Shown here one piece after another: positions 25,824-37,774 of a stretch of 64,000 bases of DNA; the first letter of the stretch is position 1; each line of letters starts with the position of its first letter. Under the pieces are notes generated by a model. The model was not told where the DNA came from. It did no database searches and saw only the letters and a list, made by a program, of their open reading frames with translations. Source of the DNA: Echinococcus granulosus (taxonomy: Eukaryota > Platyhelminthes > Cestoda > Cyclophyllidea > Taeniidae); contig NW_020170404.1 in assembly GCF_000524195.1 (NCBI RefSeq), positions 407,436 to 471,435 on the forward strand. Direction: 5' to 3'. Position numbers and translations under genes: made by a program.

Positions 25824-28800
25824 TGAAACATAACAGTATGCGGTTTGAGTATGCTAGGCTCGTTCTAGTTTCCTGCAACTCAACTCCAATGATAATGTCA
25901 GGGCTCTGCTACTAGTTTCTTTAAAACTCTCTACGCTTTTATTAAAGCTACTTCGGGACTTGCAAGCCATATATCCCAGTTGTCACTTCAACCGCATGTT
26001 TAACTAGCGAACCTTTCTAGTCACCTGCGGTCCGAGAATTAGTGTAAATCTATGCTGACAGTCCCTTGGCATTTCTTTAGGTTTATAGTAAAGCTACTGC
26101 CAGACTCACATATCTCGTGTCTTCTTCGGGAACAACGCAGGCACCATATGAAATTCGTTCTGCATTATATGATCAAAAAATCTAGAAATTGTCTGTCAAG
26201 ATTTGTTGATAGATCGGACAGTTGGTACAAACCAGATTCAATTATGCATATCATAGTGAACAGAAACTTCAAGACTAGTGTTAACTAATCAGACTTTTGG
26301 AACCGAATTAGTAAATACAACATTTGGCAGTCACTTTTTCCACCAGTACGAGCATAAGGTCCTCTAAAAATAGGACTCGAACTCTCCCAGTGTTTGGCTA
26401 TCACACCGGTAACTCGGAGCCTTGCTACTGGCCACGTGACCCTTCTTTGTGTTGATGATAAACATAATTCCGGACCAGTATGGCTTGCAGCCTCTTAAGG
26501 GGATAGACTGTGAACTAGAAAAACAAGTAGGTATGGCCGTGCAGTGACTACTGGAAGCTAGTGCAATGAGTCCGCTAGCAATGGTAGTACAGCACCGATA
26601 AAGTACACTGTACTATTTCTCTAAAACTAGATACAGAGTTGTAGCCTTGGCTACACAATAAGTAAACACGGCTACGTCATGTCAAAGCCAACAGAAGAGG
26701 CGGCCGAATATGTCTGTTACCGGTGATGCAAGAGAGATGTCTATCGTTCTTCATCCTGTCATGCAGTAAAATCTAGAATGCCTGTAGAAGCTTTATGAAT
26801 TTTAGTTCCACAAACTTAAAGGATTGTATTCACAAACACCCGACGATTGTGACTGCAAATTAAGAGGGAAGAAAACGTCAAATTCTCTTACTGGTTCACT
26901 GTCTACCTAACTGTGAACGAAGACTGCACAAATTCCAGCCTATAAAGTTGTAAAGCGTAGCTCATGCTGGTGGTAGAAAGGTTATTCATTTTGAAAAAAG
27001 AAGTTGACTCCAAAGTTAACCGACTTGTATAGACTCCCTATGCCGCAAACCATTCGCGTATGTCGGTTCAAAGTTTGATTACCGTGGCAAAATATTATTT
27101 ATGTACTCTGGCATAAATAATGCATTAATATAACTGTCTGGATACAAGAAAAGTAGTTCAAACTATGATTACCAATGGGCCTCGTGGTTTCTAGGGCAAT
27201 TGTACTTCATTTACAGCGATTTAATTCACATTTAATTATGTAGACCCCTCAGTCTTCGCCTTGTGGCATGACCTTCCGGCTGTGCATAGCCATCCAGGCC
27301 TCCAGTCCGCCAAAATAAACCATTTCCCATGGACATGCCTTAGTGGGACCTCCGAGACTACTCAGAGGGTTGCACTGGCGGCCGCAACACGTAAATCCAA
27401 TTTAGGTGAAGAAAAATTATCGTTTTTGTCTGGTTACCGAATCTAGACTCTGCATAAGGACGAACTTATTTATAGATGGGCGAATCTGCAGAAACTTGCC
27501 ATGTTTGCGAGTTTTACACTTTAGCCGATGGTGGAACTAGACCAGGTCTCAATAAATCCCAATCGACCACAAAGAAGGGTCTACTATAGGTCTGCAAACA
27601 AAGCTATTTATAGCATACCTTAAAAATATGATATTTTCCTTCATAATGTTGCCTTGAGGCAATATATGCCTACTCCAGAACATCAACCAACTCCTAGCAC
27701 TACCTCCCAAAGAGGCGTTTCCTCAATACGGTTTAAAGTGCAGAGAATGTGATAGCCAAAAATCCTGACCAAACCCACGGCATTTACTACCATAGTTAGG
27801 AGGTGTTCCTTTTCTGATGGGAAATTGCCATCTCCAATCTCGTCGCCCGGTTTACTGTACTTCACACGAAGGCTCATTACGACCGAAGCAGAAGGGCGCC
27901 AGGGACGACGCCCAAAAGGGGAGAGAGCTAAGCGGTGATTGGATACTTGGCTATGCAAAATCTCCAGCCTTCGTGATCCTTACTTCTGTTTTAGGGCATA
28001 ACCCTCCAGCCATATCCACAGCCGCTAATTAACCATTCTTCTAGGTTGGTACACCTTACTAGACTCAGGAGAAACTAGGGGCGCTACTATTAAGGCTGTC
28101 CAAATAACTTACCCGATAACCTGCTATAGTCAACGGTCTTGATAAAACTCTTTTGGAAATTAAGACTGAAATATGGATTGCAGTTAGGAAATGACAAGAA
28201 CTTATTGTTGTTTGACTAGGCTTAAACCTAGGTACGTCAGTTAATGAAAAGCTTATCAACAAAAATTAACACCACCTTACTCGTGCAAGTGTAAACAATG
28301 AAATAGACTAAGGAAAAAGTGGGCAATTCACCTGAAACCACAATGTGCAATCCCCACGCCGTTTCAGCAGAAAGGGCAGCAAGAGAACACAACCGTCCCC
28401 CAAACAGGATGAAGGCAATTTTGCCAATGGGAGATGCATTGCATTTGCATCACGCCAGATGTATTGCTCGAGCTAGGTGATTGGTCAGCATGTTGATTGT
28501 TCAACGTTTATTGGCCGTAGGGGGGACCAATTACTGCCCACTTTCCACGTGGTGCGTAGAAGCATGCAGCTTTTGTTGGCCCACGGCGTGGAACGAGATG
28601 TTGCCCCCGACACCTTCCTACCACAGTGTGAGTGTCCATTATCTGCGGCAGGCTACGTATACATCACAAGGCGGAATAATTGTGGAGCTATAAAAAACCT
28701 TTTGTCAAGGTTCGTATTTCAATGCGCATAAAAGTTTGCGAGGTTAAGTGTCTATCCACGACCAAAACATCGGAGTGAAAATGTTTAAATTGTAAAAATG

Positions 28801-29366
28801 AACGGGAAAGTCTATGTCCTTGAATGCATAGCACGTCATTACCATTTTTTAATTCTGTATTTAGCTAACTGGAAGACCAGTATTCAAGTCGGTTATTCCA
28901 CAGCTCATGGCTCTACGCCACGCAGGCCGGTAAGCGCACAATTCCAGCAAATACGAGTCCACGCAATGCGGACATCCGGAGGCTGCATTGTACTGTGCCA
29001 CAGCGAGTTTGTGCATGCGCAAATGGCATAAACGGGAGGCGCATGACTCACCGGCGATGCGCCTCTTCGGTGGGCGAGACACTCAGACCCGCTTGAGTCG
29101 CACGTAGCCCGTGGCTAACCCAGATACCGACCGAAGGGAAATCAATACCAATTATGGTTGTGACTTGCGGTGGCAGCGGTCTGTTTGATGTCTATCCGTA
29201 AATTTTGCATGAAAAGAAAAGCGCTCTTTTACAGCACAAAATGAGACTTAGAGTGAATGGATAGACAGCTATGACACTTTGTTAGATTTTACGGTCTGAG
29301 CCTGTGTTGATATTACAGTTTTGATAGTGCTGATTCTGTTCGGGATTATAATGTTTATAATCATAT
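25824..29366. other. Region upstream of MCT coding exon 1
   Basis: Probably the first intron and promoter region of the MCT gene. A G+C- and CpG-rich segment around 29040-29110 has a strong minus-strand donor (GCCG then GTGAGT, boundary 29052/29051) and could be the 5' non-coding exon that joins to 25822. A tRNA-like B-box motif lies at 26373-26382 (minus). No coding gene is supported. Confidence 0.45.
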
Positions 29367-30419
29367 TGTGGCGCCCAGAGACTTACCTAAACTCGAACGA
29401 ACACCTAATACCAGGACAGAATATGTATTGCCGACATACGATAGGGCTTGGTGGGGGCTGCTGGTATGGCCCACCTGGAGGAGGTACAATAGCCGAGACA
29501 CAAAGTAGCCCTTCACCTAAACCGAGAGTTAAATAACCAATGTATTGTACAGCTTCTCTCCTCTGTTGGACGTCGTCCTCGGCCCTCCCCTTGATCAACC
29601 CATCGCATCGGCCAACACAATTCATCTGATGCTGTAAGGAGAAGACCCACGAACTGACCATACCAGTCATCTAATTTGCAGCAGCAACGTCACTACTCTT
29701 TGTTGGCAATTCTACTGGATCTAGAGCTTCGTCCTCTATGCGAACTGGATTGGCGGGCCGGAAGAACGTGCGGGCCATCACGCGTGTCCATAGCCAGTCG
29801 TAGGAATACTGGCCCAAAAGTGGAATCACTTAATAAAGAACCAGGTTTGACATCGTTCCATGAGGGCGAGATTTCATGTCTATTCCTCCTTGCTACTTTT
29901 TCTCACTTCAGCGCTACTACCTGGATTCCATCCGGCTAGTAGAGAAGTGGAGGAGGTATTTCCTTTTCACTTAATTGACATCTTCATCCAGGTACCGAAG
30001 ACGGCTCCGTGTCGAATCAGTTGCTGATGGCTTTCCTACAGACCATGGGAGTGCAATAGTTGCCGGCGTTAGGCGTAATTTTCAGCTCTTCTGTTAGGAG
30101 TGGTCACATATTCTCTCATTCACAGCGAATTGTACCCGTTTTGTCCCGCTGAGGTTCGTCTCTCCATAACAGAAATAAGGATGGATGTGCTTTAATATCG
30201 GGTTCGCCTTCCACTGCCGTCAAATGTAGCGCTTCTAGACTCCTCCGAAGAATAAAGAGGACATAATACTCAAGCAGAATAAAAATATTTTGCATCAGTA
30301 GCGCTTGGAGCTAATGGCATGGTTCGGAGGCCAGCCCAACCAGTGCAAGTACAATAGCGGAGCACGAGAGTGTCTTCGTTACCAAAACCCAGAGTTAAAC
30401 AAACAATCAACGTATTGCC
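29367..30419 (-). mobile_element. TRIM-type LTR element, copy 4 (minus strand)
   Basis: The same family in the opposite orientation. The left LTR in element sense is about 30419-30225, ending GCGCTACA. The right LTR is about 29549-29367, ending GCGCCACA. The purine tract ACAGAGGAGAGAAG precedes the right LTR. Length is 1053 bp, as in the other copies. The expected 5-bp duplication is not preserved (CATAT on one side, TTATA on the other). This full copy lies outside the coding span of the genes found here. Confidence 0.75.
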
Positions 30420-31123
30420 TTATAATACCAAAGGACCTTTCTGAGGAAAGTAAACAGGAATAACTTGCTCATGTTATATCATTCTGGCTTGTGATTTATT
30501 GTCCACTTACAAATTCCTTCAAAATCGCAACATGTGAACTACTTCGGAAATGTTTTCACACCTAATATCTACCCTGTTTTAAAGGTTTAGAAGCATTACG
30601 AAGAAAAGCACCTACTCTCCATCGATGGTGCCCATGCATCACGTCAAGTAATTCGTCCTGCTCCCAGCTCTCAAGTGCCTCAATGCAGTCCGCATTGACG
30701 GGTGCCTGGCTTCTGGGGACTGGTGACACGGCGTTTGACTTGAATCAACAGACGTTATGCAGTGGGGAATGTGCATCGACATGGGTGTGATAAGCTACAC
30801 TGTTGAAACTTTGCAGGCAGATTAGTTTGCCGTCGGATCCCTCGTCTCGACATAAACGCCTTGTGCACCGCATTCGGTCGGTTCATTTCGCATATTTTAC
30901 GTCCAGCCGGAGTTAGCGATTTGTGTGTCAACACGCCTCCAATGTCACAATTTGAGGTGAGGGTGGTTTTTGGCATTCCATAGTGTGAATATTGAAGCCG
31001 AAAAGGTGGGTAACATTTAGCACACAATGGCAGTGTGTCATTACTCCACCCATGAAAGGCTGTATTGAGGTGCTGCATATGGCATTTGTCCTGATAATGT
31101 AAACCACTAAGTCGAATTTTTAA
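30420..31123. other. Intergenic segment with a coding-like minus-strand patch
   Basis: Between TRIM copy 4 and the COMMD4-like gene. A minus-strand open stretch of about 55 codons (roughly 30740-30573) has protein-like composition, including the motif ESWEQDELLDVMHG, but no family I recognise and no clear gene context. Otherwise nothing. Confidence 0.35.
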
Positions 31124-31530
31124 TTAAAGCAAACTTTCCATTAAAACTAAAAGTGGCATGGGAATCAAAAAAGGGTTTAATGAACCGCGATGTGCTTGAT
31201 TAATTTTCATCAAGGCAGTCAACTCCGTGAATGACAATCGTGGGATGAATGCATGCCCTAGAGGCATTTGCAAACTGATTGTTGGGGATGAATCAACTCG
31301 GGAGGTATCACTGATCTCTGCAAGCACATAGACACTTGTGTGGAGGCAGGCACTATGTGTTCTGGTGATTGAGGTCCAACCAACCTATGAATGTCGGTTG
31401 CCTGGTTTCGAATTAAGGGAAATTTCAATTCCACCGACTCATCGGCATGCGCTCCACTAATTTGCAGTCGCCACTGGACGTCGGGTAAAACACATTTCTT
31501 CGAGATGAAAGAATAATTCACTCAACTTTT
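31124..31530 (-). CDS. COMM-domain protein, COMMD4-like, C-terminal exons (5' part not resolved)
   Basis: COMMD proteins form the Commander complex that works in endosomal recycling and NF-kappa-B control. Three exons can be joined: one ending at 31458 (start uncertain, about 31504-31530), then 31317-31186, then 31146-31124. The introns are 140 nt and 39 nt, and phases agree. The joined protein reads VQWRLQI at the start of the COMM domain, then SSPTISLQM, then LSFTELTALMK, and ends QAHRVLMESLL-stop. In animals COMMD4 ends with a very similar helix after a W-R-V strand. An ATTAAA overlaps the region just after the stop. The N-terminal HN domain exons should lie at 31.5-33.3 kb on the minus strand. 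An open stretch at about 32460-32560 with PEQVNIVKCY may be one, but I could not prove it. Confidence 0.55.
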
Positions 31531-33327
31531 TGTGGTACCAACGAGTTGCACGAAGGTAACAGGATTTCCTTAAGCACTAATGCATTTGCTTATGAACTTT
31601 TTATTGTCCAAGTGTTCTTGACAAAAAATAAACTTTTGCAATTTAGCGTCCTTCTTGTTAACCCTAAGTGAGGTCATTTTAGTTGTCATTTAGACACACA
31701 GCCTCTTTAAGTGACACCACTTTGTACAGCACGGTCAACAAATAGCCAGTGTAGGCATTTGTGTAGCCATCATCTCCACGTTTCACGTCTCTTGGTTATC
31801 AACTTTTATAGGAATGAATATATTTATGTGTCGATATGTGTGCCTCCCCGCTAACCTTTTAACTATAATTGGGTCTAGACTCTACATTGCTCCAGATCCT
31901 ACCTTACCATAGGATACCTACTGATACTAAATCAAATAAAAATGCCGTTTTGGGTGATTTGTTTCCTTTCAAATATTTATCGCAATTCCAAGACCATAAT
32001 GTTCTATTTATTGGAAACATCCAAGTGTGGTGGGTTTAACTAGTGTGTGCTCCTCAAGGTCTGACCTTTTTTGAATCAGAATTTCACGGCGAAAAAGTGC
32101 AGCATCTGTAGACGTAACAATTTAAGCAGTGAAAGTAATGTTTATTGCAGCCTGCGTCAGGCTCCTGCCCGGTTGCAGTAAGAGGTCCAAATTATTTCGT
32201 CATTGACGCACGCCAAACTTGGCGGCAGATCCGATTACCGCAGTAGTGCACAATGCGGATAGCCGTGATCGTGGGTCAGGTGGGGGGCGAACTAACTGCG
32301 GTGGACAAATGATGGAGTCACAAATCCACGGTAAACTGACGCTCGTAAAGTAAGCTTTGAATTTCGTTACTGTAGTTAAACAGTTCTAGGTTCACATTTA
32401 TTGGGAATTGCTACAAAGGCAAAATACATACACATTCATGGAGATATAGCAACACTCTAAACCTTGGTCGAGAGATAGCATTTAACAATGTTCACTTGTT
32501 CAGGCATTCTTGAGGGAGCGATGGATAAGGAATGCCAAGCAAAACTAAGTGCTACTACTCTGTACAAAAATGATATTGTTAAATCGCTGTTTAGCAGATG
32601 AGTCCGCTTAGTGTCTTTTACAACTTCGAATGGTTGCCTCCACGTAATCATTTGCCAATTGTACTCAGGAACTGGAATTGGCTCGAATATTCGATACCAT
32701 GTAAATTGATCAAAGTATTTAACTCTGAAAGGTATAATGTTACGACACTATATGTCGTGGAAAACTAATTCACTTCCAATGATATTTGACTTATCACAGG
32801 CAATTGAAGCAACCTGTTAAAAAAACAGATCTATTTCTAATTTTCAGTAATTGATTGCTGAGGCATTAACTGAAATCAGGGAGCAATTGGTATTTTGCAC
32901 CATTTATTCTTGATATCTACCATTGGTCTCCCAGCAACCCTTTATTAACTTCGATAAATTCAGTCTGATAAGCGTAGGGTCAAATTTGTACAGATAAATA
33001 ATAATAAATTGAGCCACAATTCACCTGATAAAACATGTTCTTTTTTAAAAAATGCACAAAATATGGTGAAAGTGGGGCTCAATATTCAATAACAATTGAT
33101 TAATTAGAAAAATAGAGCGATGGTACTGAAAGTTAAATAGACGCACCAAAATAATTGAAAAGTGATCGTTAAAACAAAATCTACCCTAATAATAAATAAT
33201 TAGAACTAAACTGCATGGGATGAGTTGACAGGAAAGTTGAAGTCTCTATGCGTTTCGGATTCAATGAGTTTGTATGGACTGATAAGCACTTTCCACTCTT
33301 GAATCTCCTGGGTGTCTTTTGCCAAAG
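31531..33327. other. Region between COMMD4-like exons and RagA
   Basis: Should contain the 5' exons of the COMMD4-like gene (minus) and the promoter of RagA (plus), giving a head-to-head arrangement. Neither can be placed with confidence. No repeats of the TRIM family are present. Confidence 0.4.
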
Positions 33328-34587
<1,260 letters not shown>

Positions 34588-34671
34588 CCGATGTTTCGCC
34601 TCTACCCTCTGTATAAATCTTCCAACAAATTGATTCTTTTCCTTAAGACGTCTATTTTTTAAATGCTCCAG

Positions 34672-34677
34672 AATAAA
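34672..34677 (+). terminator. Poly(A) signal of the RagA gene
   Basis: AATAAA lies 84 nt after the RagA stop codon. It sits between the two convergent genes, only 31 bp from the stop codon of the metallopeptidase gene on the other strand. Confidence 0.65.
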
Positions 34678-34707
34678 AGCGGATCTAAATTTGTTTTTAA
34701 AAAAGAA

Positions 34708-36503
34708 TCATCTTTTTAGACAGTCGTTTGAGATAGTTTTTTGAAAGACATAACCATTACTGTCCAGGACTGCAACTTTTAATGTGGGGACTTTTAATCG
34801 TGAGAAGGCATTATGCAGGATTTTTGTGATTGGAAGCCTCTTCTGGGATTCTCCAAACAGCTTATGGTACACGATACAACCTTGCATCAGACTCGCGTCC
34901 AAGGGTAGCTCCGGAGCGGATGAATGACGAGTCAAGTTCCACAGCTTTGTAAGATTCGGAGAGCTGATATCTTCACTAATTCTCACTTGAAGTAGGCGGA
35001 TTCCGGCAGGAGATTTCAAGATTCCGCTAAACTGAGTTAGAAATAGGCAAAACATGGGCTTACTCTTTTAGTACCGTCTCGCATCCCTCCATGGGCTTTG
35101 GCGATTCAATGAACCAACTGAAAAGTTGGATGCTTAAAAATGAATGCATACCGGTGAAAGGACAGGAACTGAGCGACCTCTTTCCTCCAAAACGCTCCAC
35201 CGCAATTCCCAATAGACTCGCATCTTCCCCAGAAAATTTCTGATTGATTCTGGGCATTTTCAGTAACTTGTAACACATTTTCATAAAAAGTGACGCCAAT
35301 GAATTGAAATATCGATAACCTTCGGAAGGAGTACTCATTTTGAACCTAGAAAGTCGACACAATTCACGTTTTACTTTTTCGGGTAGTGATGAGCTCCCAG
35401 GTGGGGGGAACGCTAAGACGAGGTTTAAGTCGTCCCCACCGCGTCGCATAATCCCTTCGAAGTTATGGTCTAGATCAAAACAGTGACCTAATTCATGGAG
35501 CATAGTTCCCAGAGCAGTTGTATAGTTTGCCCAGTAAGTGCCACTAGGGTAAAAATCTTCAAATATATTGCCTTGGATACCGATATCCACTATCGTCGAG
35601 ATACTTCCGCCGGTCAACCTCTGATGTATTTGACAGACATGGACCAATCTCCTCGAAGCTTTCTGGCCATGCGTACAACGTACCCGATCCGATAAGTGCC
35701 AAGCCACCAGTTCCTACAACAGAAATCAGCGATACCTTCGTCCTCTTACCTAAGGCACAATATCCTTTAGTCATCGCGATAACTTCTTCATATGATGTTG
35801 GCATCATTTTAAAGCTAGTCATAGGCCTGAATTCAGTACAACTGGCAAGTGCCAGCCACTTCGCTCTGCCTCGGTCCTCCCAGAATATGACGTCTAGTTC
35901 TCGAGCAAGGCACTCCCAAAGGCGGAGTGGTGGCAAGTTTTGTGCCTCCTGAAAACTTATTCTTGATTGGATACACCATACAGCTGCTGATACCGGTGAT
36001 GCGTCTACGCGGGGCTGCAGTCTTGATGATGCAGATAGGTCCCCAGCACAGACGAAAGTACGGCGACACCCAGTCTCCGCAAAAATGGTTTCAGCTGTAA
36101 GTGTTTGAAGTAATCGTACGGCCAAGCCTAAACGCCGGCAAGCGCTGCCGGAATCAGAAGGTACGTTGGGCGGAGCTTGAAACGAACCGTCATGACCACT
36201 GAAAACTACATAGACGCACCTAACGTAAGGTCTGGTATCGTCCGTCGGGACTCTGTTTATCCTGAAGTTATAAGAAATATGGGGACAGCAAACGGATGCA
36301 TCATTTGAACCGGTATCAAGAGAGATAAGGGTTTTAAAAAATATTTCAGGTACGATTTTCGACGGTGTTTTAAAGAATATGCTCTTGGATTTAGTAACTG
36401 CGGTTGGGTGACAACCTGAATGACACAAAAATGTGCCTCGGAGTAGGAATAAAGGGTAATCTACAGTCCAACTACCGTTAACACAGAACGAGTCAATAAG
36501 CAT
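34708..36503 (-). CDS. Putative zinc metallopeptidase, YIL108W-type (Metallopep family), 4 exons, about 559 aa
   Basis: Exons in coding order: 36503-35750, 35713-35581, 35543-35075, 35031-34708, with introns of 36, 37 and 43 nt. Phases agree and give 559 residues. The zinc site HELGHCFDLDH (HExxHxxxxxH, residues about 312-322) is only complete after removing the 37-nt intron, which joins DDSGYR to GTYWANY. Other family-like stretches are SGHDGSFQAP, LRLWECLARELD, GSGTLYAWP before the zinc site, and SPAGIRLLQVRI in the C-terminal domain. The role of this eukaryotic family is poorly known; yeast YIL108W is uncharacterised. The ATG at 36503 is the first after an in-frame stop. The exon 3-4 join is the weakest: another consensus donor/acceptor pair (about 35152-35119) exists but breaks the frame. 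Confidence 0.85.
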
Positions 36504-37774
36504 TAACGAGCAGCGCTCGAGCCCAGATGTGAGCTTTCAGGTTAAGTGTGAAACTAATCACATGGATGAACAAGGACTATGTGTAGGCAAATATTCTCCC
36601 GTCTTATTTTAAAGTATTACTCTTTGCAGCATGAATATAAAGTGACACTTAGTGGACGAACTCGCCTAAAGGAGATGCCTTCCATGGCTTTGCTTATTTA
36701 TGGTCAAATCAAGAATGCATTCCCGTTTGATTATCGTCAGCATATGTGTACCAATTAGTCTATATCTGCGCTTCTCCATTCTCACACTTCTACCCACACC
36801 TGTATGTCTAAATGTGTCATTTTGCCACAATTTTGATTTTTTTGAGTTCTACTAGTGTATCTCTCACTTTTGTGCAACTTGAGTCCGTTTTCTGGCTTGA
36901 CTAGCTAGCTGTACTGTTTTTTCTTTCACTTTGTCGAGGTCCCATTTATCGACAGGTCTTTGTTAATCGCTGCTGACTCGTAAAAATTAGGATAGATAAG
37001 CATCATATGATTGCGCAAGCGTATCGTCTTAGAGTGCTTCTTCCCAAAATAGTATTCCTCAGTTCTGTGTTGAGAGTTTCAATTATCGCCACACCGCGCT
37101 ATAATTTGGTACAATTATTAGTTTTCAATCTTGTTTACGCTCTCGCAGAACACTAAGTACTTTACCTGAATTCATAAGTAATTAAGTACCCAACACTAAC
37201 TTTAGCCTTTCAATAGCTTATTCGAGAAAAATCTCCTAGGTGTTGTATTTTAATTAGCAAGCATATTTTCCTGTGATATTCGTGAAATTCGCAAAACAGT
37301 TCCAGAAGACTTCGGACTCTACCTTTGGATGAAAGTGTCCTGAATTCGTTTTAAGCTTCTACGAGCAGTGGCCCAACAATATTTCCTCAATGAAATTAAC
37401 GTTCTCCAAACCTGTGATCGTTGCCCATCACTAACTGTCCTACTTGGCAGGCGTTGCCCAACCATACCGTTTTTTTGTTCACTTACCATCAGTTCCCAAG
37501 TTTCATGCCATTGTCAATGCGACACAATCTTGATCTCATGTAAAATCTCGACTTGTAGTAAGGATCTTTACTGCGTCCACCTACATCGTATGTGATCATC
37601 AATGGTGTTCAGAGTTCTTGTCAAAATACGTTCTAATAGGTGCTTGATTTACTTTGGCCGGTTGCAATATTTACGTTGGATAGCCTTCAATGGCAATTTT
37701 TTGCGGCGATAAGTTAATGATATTGGACTTCATTAATTTTAGAGCGAAAATATACTGGTACTTTGAGCCTCGCC
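36504..37774. promoter_or_regulatory. Shared divergent upstream region of metallopeptidase and CSN2
   Basis: A gap of 1271 bp between two start codons pointing away from each other. It must hold both 5' UTRs and promoters. I see no TATA box I would trust and no other gene; the open frame at 37368-37595 has no coding features. Confidence 0.5.
37741..37742 (+). promoter_or_regulatory. Splice acceptor 32 nt before the CSN2 start codon
   Basis: The sequence ATTAATTTTAG ends at 37742, a good 3' splice site placed just upstream of the ATG at 37775. As for MCT, it may take a spliced leader or an upstream non-coding exon. Confidence 0.45.

Noticed and set aside
26365..26440. Functional tRNA gene
   Set aside because: A- and B-box-like motifs exist, but acceptor and T stems do not pair.
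29362..30424. Target site duplication around TRIM copy 4
   Set aside because: Flanking pentamers CATAT and TTATA do not match; the boundaries may have mutated.
35119..35152. 34-nt consensus intron near the end of metallopeptidase exon 3
   Set aside because: Splice signals are good (GTATGC, TTTTCAG), but removal shifts the frame into a stop with every downstream join I tried. It may still be real if another join was missed.
37763..37774. Upstream TTG start for CSN2 (adds MSLA)
   Set aside because: The first codon is TTG, not ATG. The ATG at 37775 is the natural start and the region from it aligns with the animal CSN2 N terminus.
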